NCBI RefSeq assembly: GCF_002954405.1
Contig: NZ_MQWC01000004.1
Location: 3,536,668 to 3,600,667 of the forward strand
Direction of reading: 5' to 3'
Source of the DNA: Salinibacter sp. 10B
Lineage (GTDB): Bacteria > Bacteroidota > Rhodothermia > Rhodothermales > Salinibacteraceae
Length of the DNA stretch: 64,000 bases
Both the position numbers and the translations under genes were made by a program. The notes under the pieces were generated by a model, which saw nothing but the letters and a program-made list of their open reading frames with translations, had not been told where the DNA came from and searched no databases. Shown here piece after piece: positions 43,344 to 51,796 of the stretch (within the stretch, counting starts at the first letter, position 1; every line of letters begins with the position of its first letter).

Positions 43344-44393
43344 ATGGCTTTGTTGGTGAATCCCTGGGAGGCCTTGATGGGCTGGTTGGCCCGGATGGAT
43401 CCGTCGCGCCGCGAGATCTTTCTGGCGAGCCTTGCTCTGCTGGTGCTCTTCGCGATTGGGACCACCGGGTATGCCCTTCTCGAAGGCTGGTCCGTGATGG
43501 ATGGGCTCTACATGACGTTCATCACGCTCTCCACAATCGGCTTCCAGGAAATCCATACCCTGTCGGATGCCGGGCGTTTGTTTACACTTGGGCTCGGCAT
43601 TACGGGCATCGGGCTCCTCACGTTTGTGGTCGCCCGGTCTGCTCAGCTCCTCCTCGCCAGCGAACGCCTCCGCGAACGCCAAAATATGAAGCAAATCAAC
43701 GAGCTTTCGGATCACTACATCATCTGTGGATACGGCCGCGTAGGACAGCGGCTGGCCGAGGACCTGATGGCGGCGGACAAGCCCTTTGTCGTAGTCGACA
43801 TCTCCGACGAAGAAATCGCCGATCTTCGGGACAAGGAGCATCTGTACGTTCAGGGGAATGCCGAAGAGGAGGAGATCCTAAAGCAGGCCGGGCTCGATCG
43901 GGCCCGCTGCTTGATCCTGACACTGCCCGAGGACAGTAGCAACGTCTTTGTGGCGCTTACCGCCCGGGAAATGAATCCCGATCTTTTTATACTGGCCCGA
44001 ACGGTGGACCACGACAACCGAAGCAAGCTTCTCCACGCTGGGGCCGACAAGGTGATTGCCCCGAGCGAGGTGGGGGCCGATCGCATGGCGCAGGTCGTCC
44101 TCCGTCCCAACGTGGACGATTTTATGGAACGGGTGCTTCATGCCAACGCTCTCAGCCTTCAAATCGACGAGGTGGAGGTACACCCCAGCGCGCCTCTCGC
44201 GGGTCAGTCCCTCGCCGAGAGTAATTTTCGGCAGCAGTTCGATGCCGTCGTGATCGGCATCATCGACGCCGAGACGGGCAACATAACATTCAATCCTACC
44301 CCCTCGGCTCGCATCGAAGCCGGGGATATTCTCATCGTTCTTGGCGATTCGGAGGTCATCCACGCCCTGCGGGAGAAGGTGTGCACGCCATGA
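43344..44393 (+). CDS. Two-TM K+ channel/RCK (TrkA-N) protein
   Basis: 349 residues. Two membrane helices (about 25-45 and 78-105) flank a pore loop, MTFITLSTIGFQEIH. The selectivity filter reads TIGFQ (64-68) rather than the usual TVGYG. A Rossmann RCK domain follows (IICGYGRVGQRLAEDL at about 126, then VVDISDEEIADL and a nucleotide-binding end), and a TrkA-C regulatory domain occupies about 265-349 (PLAGQSLAESNFRQQFDAVV, then IEAGDILIVLG). It probably conducts K+ or other monovalent cations, gated by nucleotide or Ca2+. For a salt-in halophile, K+ flux is central. Confidence 0.9.
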   Translation: MALLVNPWEALMGWLARMDPSRREIFLASLALLVLFAIGTTGYALLEGWSVMDGLYMTFITLSTIGFQEIHTLSDAGRLFTLGLGITGIGLLTFVVARSAQLLLASERLRERQNMKQINELSDHYIICGYGRVGQRLAEDLMAADKPFVVVDISDEEIADLRDKEHLYVQGNAEEEEILKQAGLDRARCLILTLPEDSSNVFVALTAREMNPDLFILARTVDHDNRSKLLHAGADKVIAPSEVGADRMAQVVLRPNVDDFMERVLHANALSLQIDEVEVHPSAPLAGQSLAESNFRQQFDAVVIGIIDAETGNITFNPTPSARIEAGDILIVLGDSEVIHALREKVCTP

Positions 44394-44611
44394 AAGAGTG
44401 AGGGACGGGGCACAGAAGGCGGCGTATGGAGGAGGGCATAGGCACACGTCTTGCGCCTCGCGGCGTCATAGACCACGAAAACGAATACGAGCCCACCAGA
44501 TGGCACGGGCGCATCGTCATGTTGGGCCCGTTGGGAAACGGATGCGTCGTATACAGGTAGACACAAATATCCCACTGGATGTCTGTTGCCTTGAACGATG
44601 CACGTCCTCGC

Positions 44612-45595
44612 ATGTCACTCTCTTTGCGTTCCCTCTTGATGTCTCTCGGGGGAATTGCCCTCCTTGCAGGCATTAGCGCCACGCCCGTCGTCGCCCAGGG
44701 ATACTTTGATCAATATGCCCTCGAAGACATCTTGTCGACACGGGCAGAAGAGCTTAACGATCTTCCCGACGTCTACTACGAATACGTCGTCCTCGACGAT
44801 TTGAGTGGCAACCACGTCGTGGCCCGCAACCGATTCTACCGCCGCATTGGGGACGGCGACACGGAGCTCGGGCGTGATCGGTCGCAGCTTATTGAGCTCC
44901 TCAACCGTCAGAGTGTCGAGAACACGCCCCTCGGCGACACGCTGGTCGTACCTACGCAGTTCGACCTCGACTTTCGGGCGTACTCCCCGTTTCCGCGCTA
45001 TTACCCAGGGGCGCACACCCTGAGCAAGGTGTTTATCATCCACAAGCGCGTGCAGGCGTTCGCGGCATACGAGTATGGCAAGCTTGCGCGCTGGGGCATC
45101 GTGAATACCGGCGATCCCGACTCGACGGCGACGCCCAACGGCCGATTCAACTTTAACTGGAAGCAGGAGCAGCGCGTCTCTACGCTGAGCCCCCCGGGAG
45201 AGGAGTGGAATATGCGGTGGGTCTTCAACTTCGTCGCGTCTCGGGGCATCCACATCCACCAGTACTCGATGCCCACCGGCGGCCCGGCCAGTCACGGCTG
45301 CGTTCGCCTCGTCGACGCCGACGCGAAGTGGATTTACGACTGGGCCGAGCCCTGGGAAACGACGAAGGGGCACATCGGTCCCAGCTCCATGCGGGGCGAT
45401 CTCATAGATCAGGGGACGATGGTCCTCGTGCTGGGCGAGGAGCCCGAGGGCGACCCCGAGCCCTTTGAGTACAAGAAGCGGTATCCGGTCCTGAAGCGGG
45501 TCCAGCTTCCCAACGATCCGTACGAGGTCCCGCCCGGCACCAACCAGCAGGAAATTTGGGACGAGCGACGACGGGAAGCGCGGGCGTCCCGATAG
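44612..45595 (+). CDS. Exported L,D-transpeptidase (YkuD domain)
   Basis: The ATG at 44612 begins a good signal peptide (MSLSLRSLLMSLGGIALLAG...VVAQ); an ATG at 44579 would add 11 residues. 327 residues. The YkuD catalytic motif is IHQYSMPTGGPASHGCVRL, with the catalytic Cys preceded by SHG and followed by VR. Such enzymes cross-link peptidoglycan or attach proteins to it, in the periplasm. The fold lies in the middle-to-late part of the protein (about residues 130-290), with an N-terminal segment of unknown function. Confidence 0.92.
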   Translation: MSLSLRSLLMSLGGIALLAGISATPVVAQGYFDQYALEDILSTRAEELNDLPDVYYEYVVLDDLSGNHVVARNRFYRRIGDGDTELGRDRSQLIELLNRQSVENTPLGDTLVVPTQFDLDFRAYSPFPRYYPGAHTLSKVFIIHKRVQAFAAYEYGKLARWGIVNTGDPDSTATPNGRFNFNWKQEQRVSTLSPPGEEWNMRWVFNFVASRGIHIHQYSMPTGGPASHGCVRLVDADAKWIYDWAEPWETTKGHIGPSSMRGDLIDQGTMVLVLGEEPEGDPEPFEYKKRYPVLKRVQLPNDPYEVPPGTNQQEIWDERRREARASR

Positions 45596-45687
45596 GGCGA
45601 TCTCGTCGCAGGTCGCGATTGATATTTTCCCGCGCACCATCTACACTCGGACATAAGTGAAGTTATTTTTTCATTTCTGCTGAGCTC

Positions 45688-47100
45688 ATGCTCTGTATTT
45701 TCCGATCGGATGCGATTGCGGTCGCTCTCGTCGTGGTTGTACTCGGCCTTGTGCTTCCGATCCCCCCCTCACAGGCGCAGTCCGATGCGTCGCCACCGCC
45801 ATTGGGGATCTCTGACGACGGCCGTCGCCTCGTGCAGCCGGACGGCACGCCCTTTTTCTGGCTCGGGGATACGGCCTGGGAGCTGTTCCATCGCCTGAAT
45901 CGTGAGGAGGCGAAGACCTACCTCGACGATCGCGCCGAGAAGGGATTTACCGTCATTCAAGCGGTCGTACTGGCCGAACAGGATGGATTGAACACGCCAA
46001 ATCCTTACGGCGAGACGCCGCTCCACAACAACGATCCCACACAGCCGAACGAGGCCTACTTCGACCATGTCGATTTCGTCGTCGACCAGGCCGAACAGCG
46101 GGGGCTCTACGTTGGAATGCTGCCCACGTGGGGCGACAAGTTCAACAAGAAGTGGGGCGTGGGGCCGGAAATTTTAACGCCGGAAAATGCGCGGGCCTAC
46201 GGCGAATTTCTGGGGGAGCGCTATCGGGACGAGCCGATCATCTGGATTCTCGGGGGCGATCGCAATCCGGAGAATGAGGAAGACGTGGCCATAATCCAGG
46301 CGATGGCCGACGGAATTGAGACGGGAGACGATGCCCCCCTGATGACCTACCATCCAATGGGTGGGTCGCAGTCGTGGCAGTGGTTTCACGCAGAGGCATG
46401 GCTGGACATCCACATGTTTCAGTCGGGGCATGACTTCGACATTGCCAACTACGAGACCACACGGGCGGGCTATCTGCGGGCGCCTCCGAGGCCGGTGATC
46501 GACGGCGAGCCGCGCTACGAAGACATCCCGGCCGGCTTTGACCCCAAGAAGGGGCGTATCGGTCCTTTCGACGTACGACAAGCGGCGTACTGGTCGGTCT
46601 TGTCGGGCGCCTTCGGCCACACCTACGGCAATAACAACATCTGGCAGATGTGGGACGAGGAGTACGAGCCGGTGTTGGGGGCCCGGTTTTCGTGGCACGA
46701 GGCCCTCGATCACGTAGGGGCGACGCAGATGGGGCACGTGCGGCAGCTTTTTCTCTCGCGTCCGTTTTTAGAGCTTGTGCCAGACCAGTCGGTGTTGGCC
46801 GGCCCGGCCGGAACCGGGGCGGCACATCAGCGGGCGGCACGAGGAGGGGGCGGACGCTACCTGATCGCGTATACGCCGTACGGGGCGCCGGTGTCGGTGT
46901 GGTTGGGGACGATTGCGGGGGAGACAGCCGTTGCGCACTGGTTCAATCCCCGGACGGGGGAGGCGCAGGAGATTGGCACGTTTGATGCGACCGATACGCA
47001 CACGTTCGATCCGCCGGGAGACACTGGACGGGGGAGCGATTGGGTCTTGGTCGTTGATGCCGCCTCTGCCGACTTCGGCTCTCCCGGGCAATTGGAGTAA
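45688..47100 (+). CDS. DUF4038 glycoside hydrolase (apiosidase-like)
   Basis: 470 residues. A signal peptide (IAVALVVVVLGLVLPIPPSQAQ) is followed by the DUF4038 TIM-barrel: LVQPDGTPFFWLGDTAWELFH, AEKGFTVIQAVVLAEQDG, PIIWILGGDRNPE and YHPMGGSQSWQWFHAEAWLD. A C-terminal beta-domain (from about residue 395, with YLIAYTPYGAPVSVWLG and AHWFNPRTGEAQEIGTF) resembles the putative collagen-binding domain commonly found next to DUF4038. Relatives include GH140 apiosidases. It is probably periplasmic or secreted; the plant-type glycan target is inferred only from the family. Confidence 0.9.
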   Translation: MLCIFRSDAIAVALVVVVLGLVLPIPPSQAQSDASPPPLGISDDGRRLVQPDGTPFFWLGDTAWELFHRLNREEAKTYLDDRAEKGFTVIQAVVLAEQDGLNTPNPYGETPLHNNDPTQPNEAYFDHVDFVVDQAEQRGLYVGMLPTWGDKFNKKWGVGPEILTPENARAYGEFLGERYRDEPIIWILGGDRNPENEEDVAIIQAMADGIETGDDAPLMTYHPMGGSQSWQWFHAEAWLDIHMFQSGHDFDIANYETTRAGYLRAPPRPVIDGEPRYEDIPAGFDPKKGRIGPFDVRQAAYWSVLSGAFGHTYGNNNIWQMWDEEYEPVLGARFSWHEALDHVGATQMGHVRQLFLSRPFLELVPDQSVLAGPAGTGAAHQRAARGGGGRYLIAYTPYGAPVSVWLGTIAGETAVAHWFNPRTGEAQEIGTFDATDTHTFDPPGDTGRGSDWVLVVDAASADFGSPGQLE

Positions 47101-47341
47101 TCCCGAATGCCGAGGCTGGTTGCACATTTTGCTTCGGCGGGTCCGGACGCGGGTCTTCGAGAGGCGGAAGTGATTCTTGCAGAGAGGCTGGCCGCACGGC
47201 TTTGATCTGACCTTCACGCAGCAACCTCCTACGTTGTATCTGCTTGAGGTGTGGAGGAGCAGACGTTGTATGTACCCGCTCCTTCAACCTTCCGGGCATC
47301 CATTCCGACGTTCGCAATTGTCCCGATAGTCTGTCCCACCT

Positions 47342-48553
47342 ATGTGTTTTGATCGTTCCCGGCCGTGGATTGGGCTCGCGGTTGTAGTTGCTGTTTTCAG
47401 TGTACTTGCGGCAGGATGTTCGTCGCCCTCACAGGCGCCGGACACAACGGCTCAGACCTCCTCCCAGCCGGCGACGCCCAGTGGTCCGAATCTTTCCCTG
47501 CTGTACGCCACAGCCGAAGAAGGGCTCGTTTTCCACGATGCTCGTCGCGACTCCAGTCGCACATTGGTGCCGGGGGCGGTCGACGACAGCGTACAGGCCC
47601 GCTCGGCGTCCGGTCGATACCTTGCGTTCACCTACCGCACGGCCGACTCGACACACTTGGCCCTGTTCGACCGTCGGGCGCAGACCCTCCAGCCGATCGA
47701 CGCCCGCAGAACGCCCGTCACCTATTCGCTGGCCTGGCATTCGTCGGAGGAGCGGCTTGCCTTTGCGTACTACAGGCCCGCACGGTCCGGCACGCGGGGA
47801 CCCGGCGATGTCTTTGTGGCCACGCCGGACGGTGCGACGCGCGACGTGGGGTGCAGCGCCGCCCGCGAGGTGTTGGACTGGTTGCCGGATGGGTCGCTCG
47901 CCACGCGCAACGACGATAAGCTCTACGTGGTGGCGCCGAGCGACTGTGCTACCCGTGCCTCCGCCGATGCCCGTCGCATGCGACGGGCGACCTACGCCCC
48001 CAGCGGGAAGCATCTCGCGTATATCCATCGAGAGCTCACCTACGACCGCGACAACCGTGAATATACACCGGACTCGTCCCTCATGCTTAGCGACGCGCGG
48101 GGCGGCAACGCGCAGGAGCTTTTTGGACACGAGCGGCGGGTGCGCCATCTCCGGTGGGGGCCGGACGCGACGGAGCTCGCCTTCGACGTACGGGTAGAGG
48201 CCTCTGGGCATCGGCAGATTGCTGTCTACAACCTCGCCCGTGAGCGGACCGTCTACCTGACACCCCCCACCCAAACGGCGGCCGACCAGGTGCACCCGAT
48301 ATGGTCACCATCCGGAACCCACGTGGCATTTACGCTGCGTACGAGCACAGGGCCGCAGGCAGCGGTGCGGATTGAAGGGCAGACGCGGCGGTTCGGATTG
48401 GTGAAGGGAGCCGTTGGGGGATGGGTGGACGATCGCACGCTCGTCGTGCCTGGACCCGACAGTCTGCGCGTCCGGGCACTCAACGGCAGTACCCAGTACG
48501 CTCATCCCGCGCCCACGTCGCTCATCCACGTTTGGAGTCGCGACCCTGCATAA
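47342..48553 (+). CDS. Lipoprotein with TolB-like beta-propeller
   Basis: 403 residues. The type II signal sequence ends in LAAGC. After a Ser/Thr/Pro-rich linker, residues about 50-400 contain repeated propeller blades of the PD40/TolB kind: SASGRYLAFTYRTADSTHLALFD, LAWHSSEERLAFAYYRP, YAPSGKHLAYIHREL, LRWGPDATELAFDVRV and PIWSPSGTHVAFTLRT. These blades usually bind proteins or display a surface. No TolB-Pal partner genes are adjacent, and no enzyme motif is present. A surface or periplasmic binding role is likely. Confidence 0.85.
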   Translation: MCFDRSRPWIGLAVVVAVFSVLAAGCSSPSQAPDTTAQTSSQPATPSGPNLSLLYATAEEGLVFHDARRDSSRTLVPGAVDDSVQARSASGRYLAFTYRTADSTHLALFDRRAQTLQPIDARRTPVTYSLAWHSSEERLAFAYYRPARSGTRGPGDVFVATPDGATRDVGCSAAREVLDWLPDGSLATRNDDKLYVVAPSDCATRASADARRMRRATYAPSGKHLAYIHRELTYDRDNREYTPDSSLMLSDARGGNAQELFGHERRVRHLRWGPDATELAFDVRVEASGHRQIAVYNLARERTVYLTPPTQTAADQVHPIWSPSGTHVAFTLRTSTGPQAAVRIEGQTRRFGLVKGAVGGWVDDRTLVVPGPDSLRVRALNGSTQYAHPAPTSLIHVWSRDPA

Positions 48554-48747
48554 CGGGAGACGACGAGCGGCACTTTTGGACAGTTTTGGTTGTGCGGGGG
48601 CGTCCGAACCAGACGCACCGGAACCGGAGTGGGGGTTGAGAATGAGAGGGGAGACCTGTTTCCATGCCTCGGTACAATTGAAGAACGGCCGGGCCCGCCG
48701 GTAGTCCGGTGGGTCGCCTGCCGGGGGCCACTTTTCCTGTTGCTTTC

Positions 48748-50880
48748 ATGTCTCTCGATCTTGCGCTCCCTCCGCCTCACTCCACTCCCCCGGCAACGGA
48801 GACCGGCTTTCCACTTCCTCTCGGTCCTCACATCTGGGACGGCGGCATCAACTTTTCCTTGTTCAGTCGTCATGCGACCCAGGTGTGGCTGGAGCTGTAC
48901 GACGAGCCCGCGGACGCCATTCCACGACATCGGTTTTCTCTGACAGCCCCACGCCATCGTACCGGCGACCTCTGGCACATCTGGGTAGAGGGGTTGGTGC
49001 CGGGGCAGCTATACGGGTACCGGGTCGACGGTCCCTATGCGCCCGAGGAGGGGCACCGATTCAATCCGTACAAGCTGTTGTTGGACCCCTATGCGGCGGC
49101 CATTACACACATGGAGAACTGGGACTTCCGCCGGGCACAGGGATACGATGCCTCGGATCCCCGGAAGGACCTTTCGTTCTCGACCGAAAACAATGCCGAC
49201 ACGGCGCCCAAGTGCGTGGTCACGGAGCGGCGGACGGGGTGGGAGGAGCGGCGCCCTCTCCGGCGACCGTGGGCGGACACGATCATTTACGAACTGCACG
49301 TTCGGGGCTTTACGGTAGATCCCAGTAGCGACGTTGAGCATCCTGGCACCTACCGGGGGCTCATCGAAAAAATCCCGTACTTGCAGGACCTTGGGATTAC
49401 GGCTGTGGAGTTGATGCCCGTGCAGGAATTCAACGAGCGAGAAATTGCTCGCGTAAATCCGCTTTCGGGAGAGCCCCTTCGCAATTACTGGGGCTACAAT
49501 CCCGCCACGTTTTTTGCCCCCAATGGGCTGTATTCCAGCACCGGTACTCAGGGGGAGCAGGTAGAGGAATTTAAGGACATGGTGAAGGCCTTTCACGAGG
49601 CCGGCATTGAGGTCATCCTCGACGTCGTGTTCAATCACACGGCAGAAGGGGATGAGATTGGGCCGACGATGAGCTGGCGCGGACTGGACAACCGCATCTA
49701 TTACCTGCTGACGGAGGATCGACGCTTCTACAAGGACTACACGGGCACCGGCAACACGGTCAAGTCGGACCATCCCGTGGTGCGCGATCTTATCCTGGAC
49801 GCGCTCCGCTACTGGGTCGTGGAGATGCACGTGGATGGTTTTCGGTTCGATCTTGCCTCGGTATTGGGACGAGACGAGGATGGGCAACTCCTGGCCGACC
49901 CGCCGCTTTTGGAGCGCATTGCTCACGACCCGGTGCTCCGCAACGTGAAAATGATTGCCGAGGCATGGGACGCAGCCGGGGCCTACCAGGTGGGACAGTT
50001 TCCAGCGAAAGGATGGTCAGAGTGGAACGGACACTTCCGCGACGACGTGCGCCGGTTCTGGCGGGGGGACTCCGGCATGTTGGGGACCTTTGCGTCTCGC
50101 CTTGCCGGCAGCTCCGACCTCTACGGCGGCGGCGAACGGGGGCCGGAGTCCAGTATCAACTACGTGACCAGCCACGACGGCTTCACGCTCAACGACCTCG
50201 TCAGCTACGCCGAAAAGCACAACGAGGCCAACGGCGAATTCAACCGCGACGGCACCGATGCCAACTACAGTGCCAATTATGGTGTAGAAGGCCCGACCGA
50301 GGACCCGCAGGTCAACGCTGTGCGGACCCGTCAGATCAAGAACGTTCTCCTCACGCTCCTGCTGTCGCACGGCGTGCCCATGCTGCTGGGCGGCGACGAA
50401 TTCCGCCGCACCCAGTACGGCAACAACAACGCGTACTGCCAAGACAACGAGGTGGGCTGGTGGTTGTGGGACCGGCTCGACGATCACAGCAATATTCACC
50501 GCTTCGTTCGCGAGTTGATCACGGCCCGGCGGGCGTACTCGCCCCTCCAGCATGCTGGATTCTACACCGACGAGGACCTCCAATGGATTGGGCCGCAGGG
50601 CGAGTCGCCTCGTTGGGAGGACTCGGAGGCTCGTGCGCTGGGCTGCTATTTGCCGGAGAAAAATGGCCTGGCCGTGCTCCTTCTTTTCAATGCCGGCCGG
50701 GAGGCCGTTGATTTCGACCTGCCCATGCAGCCGAACGACCGTCGCTGGCACCGCAAGGCCGACACCGCGCTTCCGTCCCCCGACGACATCACGCCCCTTG
50801 GTGAGACCAAGCCGCTTGATCAGCAGACGCACTACACGGTAGACCCGCAGTCGAGTGTCGTCCTCGTTGCGCCGGCGTAA
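48748..50880 (+). CDS. glgX: Glycogen debranching enzyme GlgX
   Basis: The ATG at 48748 gives 710 residues. A GH13 enzyme hydrolysing alpha-1,6 branches in glycogen or phosphorylase-limit dextrin. An N-terminal isoamylase-type beta-domain (GGINFSLFSRHATQVWLELY) precedes the TIM barrel. The catalytic residues are visible: nucleophile Asp in VDGFRFDLASVLGRD, acid/base Glu in MIAEAWDAAGAYQVG, and the stabilising Asp in NYVTSHDGFTLNDLV. The GlgX-type signature LRNYWGYNPATFFAP is present. No other glycogen genes are adjacent. The 3' flank leads into the long leader of the branched-chain amino-acid cluster. Confidence 0.96.
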   Translation: MSLDLALPPPHSTPPATETGFPLPLGPHIWDGGINFSLFSRHATQVWLELYDEPADAIPRHRFSLTAPRHRTGDLWHIWVEGLVPGQLYGYRVDGPYAPEEGHRFNPYKLLLDPYAAAITHMENWDFRRAQGYDASDPRKDLSFSTENNADTAPKCVVTERRTGWEERRPLRRPWADTIIYELHVRGFTVDPSSDVEHPGTYRGLIEKIPYLQDLGITAVELMPVQEFNEREIARVNPLSGEPLRNYWGYNPATFFAPNGLYSSTGTQGEQVEEFKDMVKAFHEAGIEVILDVVFNHTAEGDEIGPTMSWRGLDNRIYYLLTEDRRFYKDYTGTGNTVKSDHPVVRDLILDALRYWVVEMHVDGFRFDLASVLGRDEDGQLLADPPLLERIAHDPVLRNVKMIAEAWDAAGAYQVGQFPAKGWSEWNGHFRDDVRRFWRGDSGMLGTFASRLAGSSDLYGGGERGPESSINYVTSHDGFTLNDLVSYAEKHNEANGEFNRDGTDANYSANYGVEGPTEDPQVNAVRTRQIKNVLLTLLLSHGVPMLLGGDEFRRTQYGNNNAYCQDNEVGWWLWDRLDDHSNIHRFVRELITARRAYSPLQHAGFYTDEDLQWIGPQGESPRWEDSEARALGCYLPEKNGLAVLLLFNAGREAVDFDLPMQPNDRRWHRKADTALPSPDDITPLGETKPLDQQTHYTVDPQSSVVLVAPA

Positions 50881-51470
50881 CGTCAGTGTTTCGTAGACTG
50901 CGTTTTGAGAAGGGGGAAGAACCGTGGAAGGCATTCGACGAGGGACGACCAACGCTGCCCTGAGGTGGTTCTTGCTCCACTCCCCCTTTGGTTGAAGGTC
51001 CCGTCAGAACCGACCCTGGGCGCACGTAGAGAAATCATTTCTAGATCCTGAAAGGAGGGAGAAGGCTTCTGCGGGGCTGTCGAAGTTTGTATTTTTTGTA
51101 ACTTGAGGGGAGGGAGTGGGCGAGAGTGGGACGGTAAAGCCGAATCATTCCCGAAAGTGAGAGGATAGGTAAAATTCTTTTCTTTCATTTCCTGTAAATC
51201 CCCAGATATTCCGTGTTGGAAGCGCTTTCTTTCTGAAAGATACTTTATCTAGGGGTTTTGTACACTTCGTCATCTCTTCACTTGACAGGGATAGCTACGA
51301 CCCTTTACGTGGAAGCGAACTTCAAAAGACGAACCTGTTCGCTCGCGATGCGCACGGCTCTTGCCCACATGCCGGTTCCGTCTCCACAAGCCCGACGACT
51401 GTGCGGGCCGGAGGCTTTGGCTGCGAGTACAGGATCGGTCGCTTTTGAAGGGATTGCCGTCAGTGGACGA
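50881..51470. other. Intergenic region upstream of the ilv leader
   Basis: 590 bases from the glgX stop to the leader peptide. The second half is AT-rich and includes the near-palindrome ggaagcgctttc (51218-51229), which resembles LacI-family operators. A promoter for the ilv/leu cluster probably lies near 51240-51300 (ttgaca at 51282), but no good -10 element is clear. No gene found. Confidence 0.4.
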
Positions 51471-51527
51471 GTGTTCCGGATTTTGGGGCTCGTCCTTCTT
51501 CTTATTCTTGCGATTCTTCCGGGTTAA
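51471..51527 (+). CDS. Putative branched-chain amino-acid leader peptide
   Basis: The GTG at 51471 starts an 18-codon frame, VFRILGLVLLLILAILPG, ending with TAA at 51525. After the start codon, 11 of 17 residues are Leu (7), Ile (3) or Val (1), and most Leu codons are ctt, clustered in the second half. Such runs are typical of leader peptides that sense charged tRNA in attenuation of ilv/leu operons. The frame is open further upstream, so the true start might be an in-frame ATG (51348 or 51369). The stop lies 270 bases before ilvB, and a pair of competing stems begins 9 bases after the stop. Confidence 0.55.
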   Translation: MFRILGLVLLLILAILPG

Positions 51528-51535
51528 CAGCCGAC

Positions 51536-51597
51536 GGCCAATCCCTTCCACTCGATGACTCCAGGTATCGTGCGACGCTGAGGGGATTGGCCCCCTC
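51536..51597 (+). promoter_or_regulatory. Competing stems after the leader peptide (attenuator candidate)
   Basis: Stem A pairs ggccaatccc (51536-51545) with gggattggcc (51583-51592), a perfect 10 bp over a 37-base loop. Stem B pairs gagggg (51580-51585) with cccctc (51592-51597) and uses part of the same right arm, so A and B exclude each other, as in attenuators. The T-run that follows (51617-51621) is about 20 bases away, so a canonical terminator is not clear-cut. Confidence 0.5.
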
Positions 51598-51796
51598 CCC
51601 AGACTGATGCCTGATATTTTTGCCCGAGTCATCGCTTGTCCTCCCAGGGTGCCTACAGAGTGCTTGGTCTGCTCTGGAATTCCTCTGTGGTGTTCATGCG
51701 GGCACTTCGGTATTCGGTTGGGGGACGGTTGGACTGGAAGGTCGCGGTGTGTCTTCCACACGAGCGACGTTTTCTCCACGACAGGCTCCGCAACCG

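Noticed and set aside
51218-51229. LacI-type operator upstream of the ilv cluster
   Set aside because: Only a 10 of 12 symmetric match to ggaagcgctttc, with no LacI-family gene in the window; mentioned only as context.
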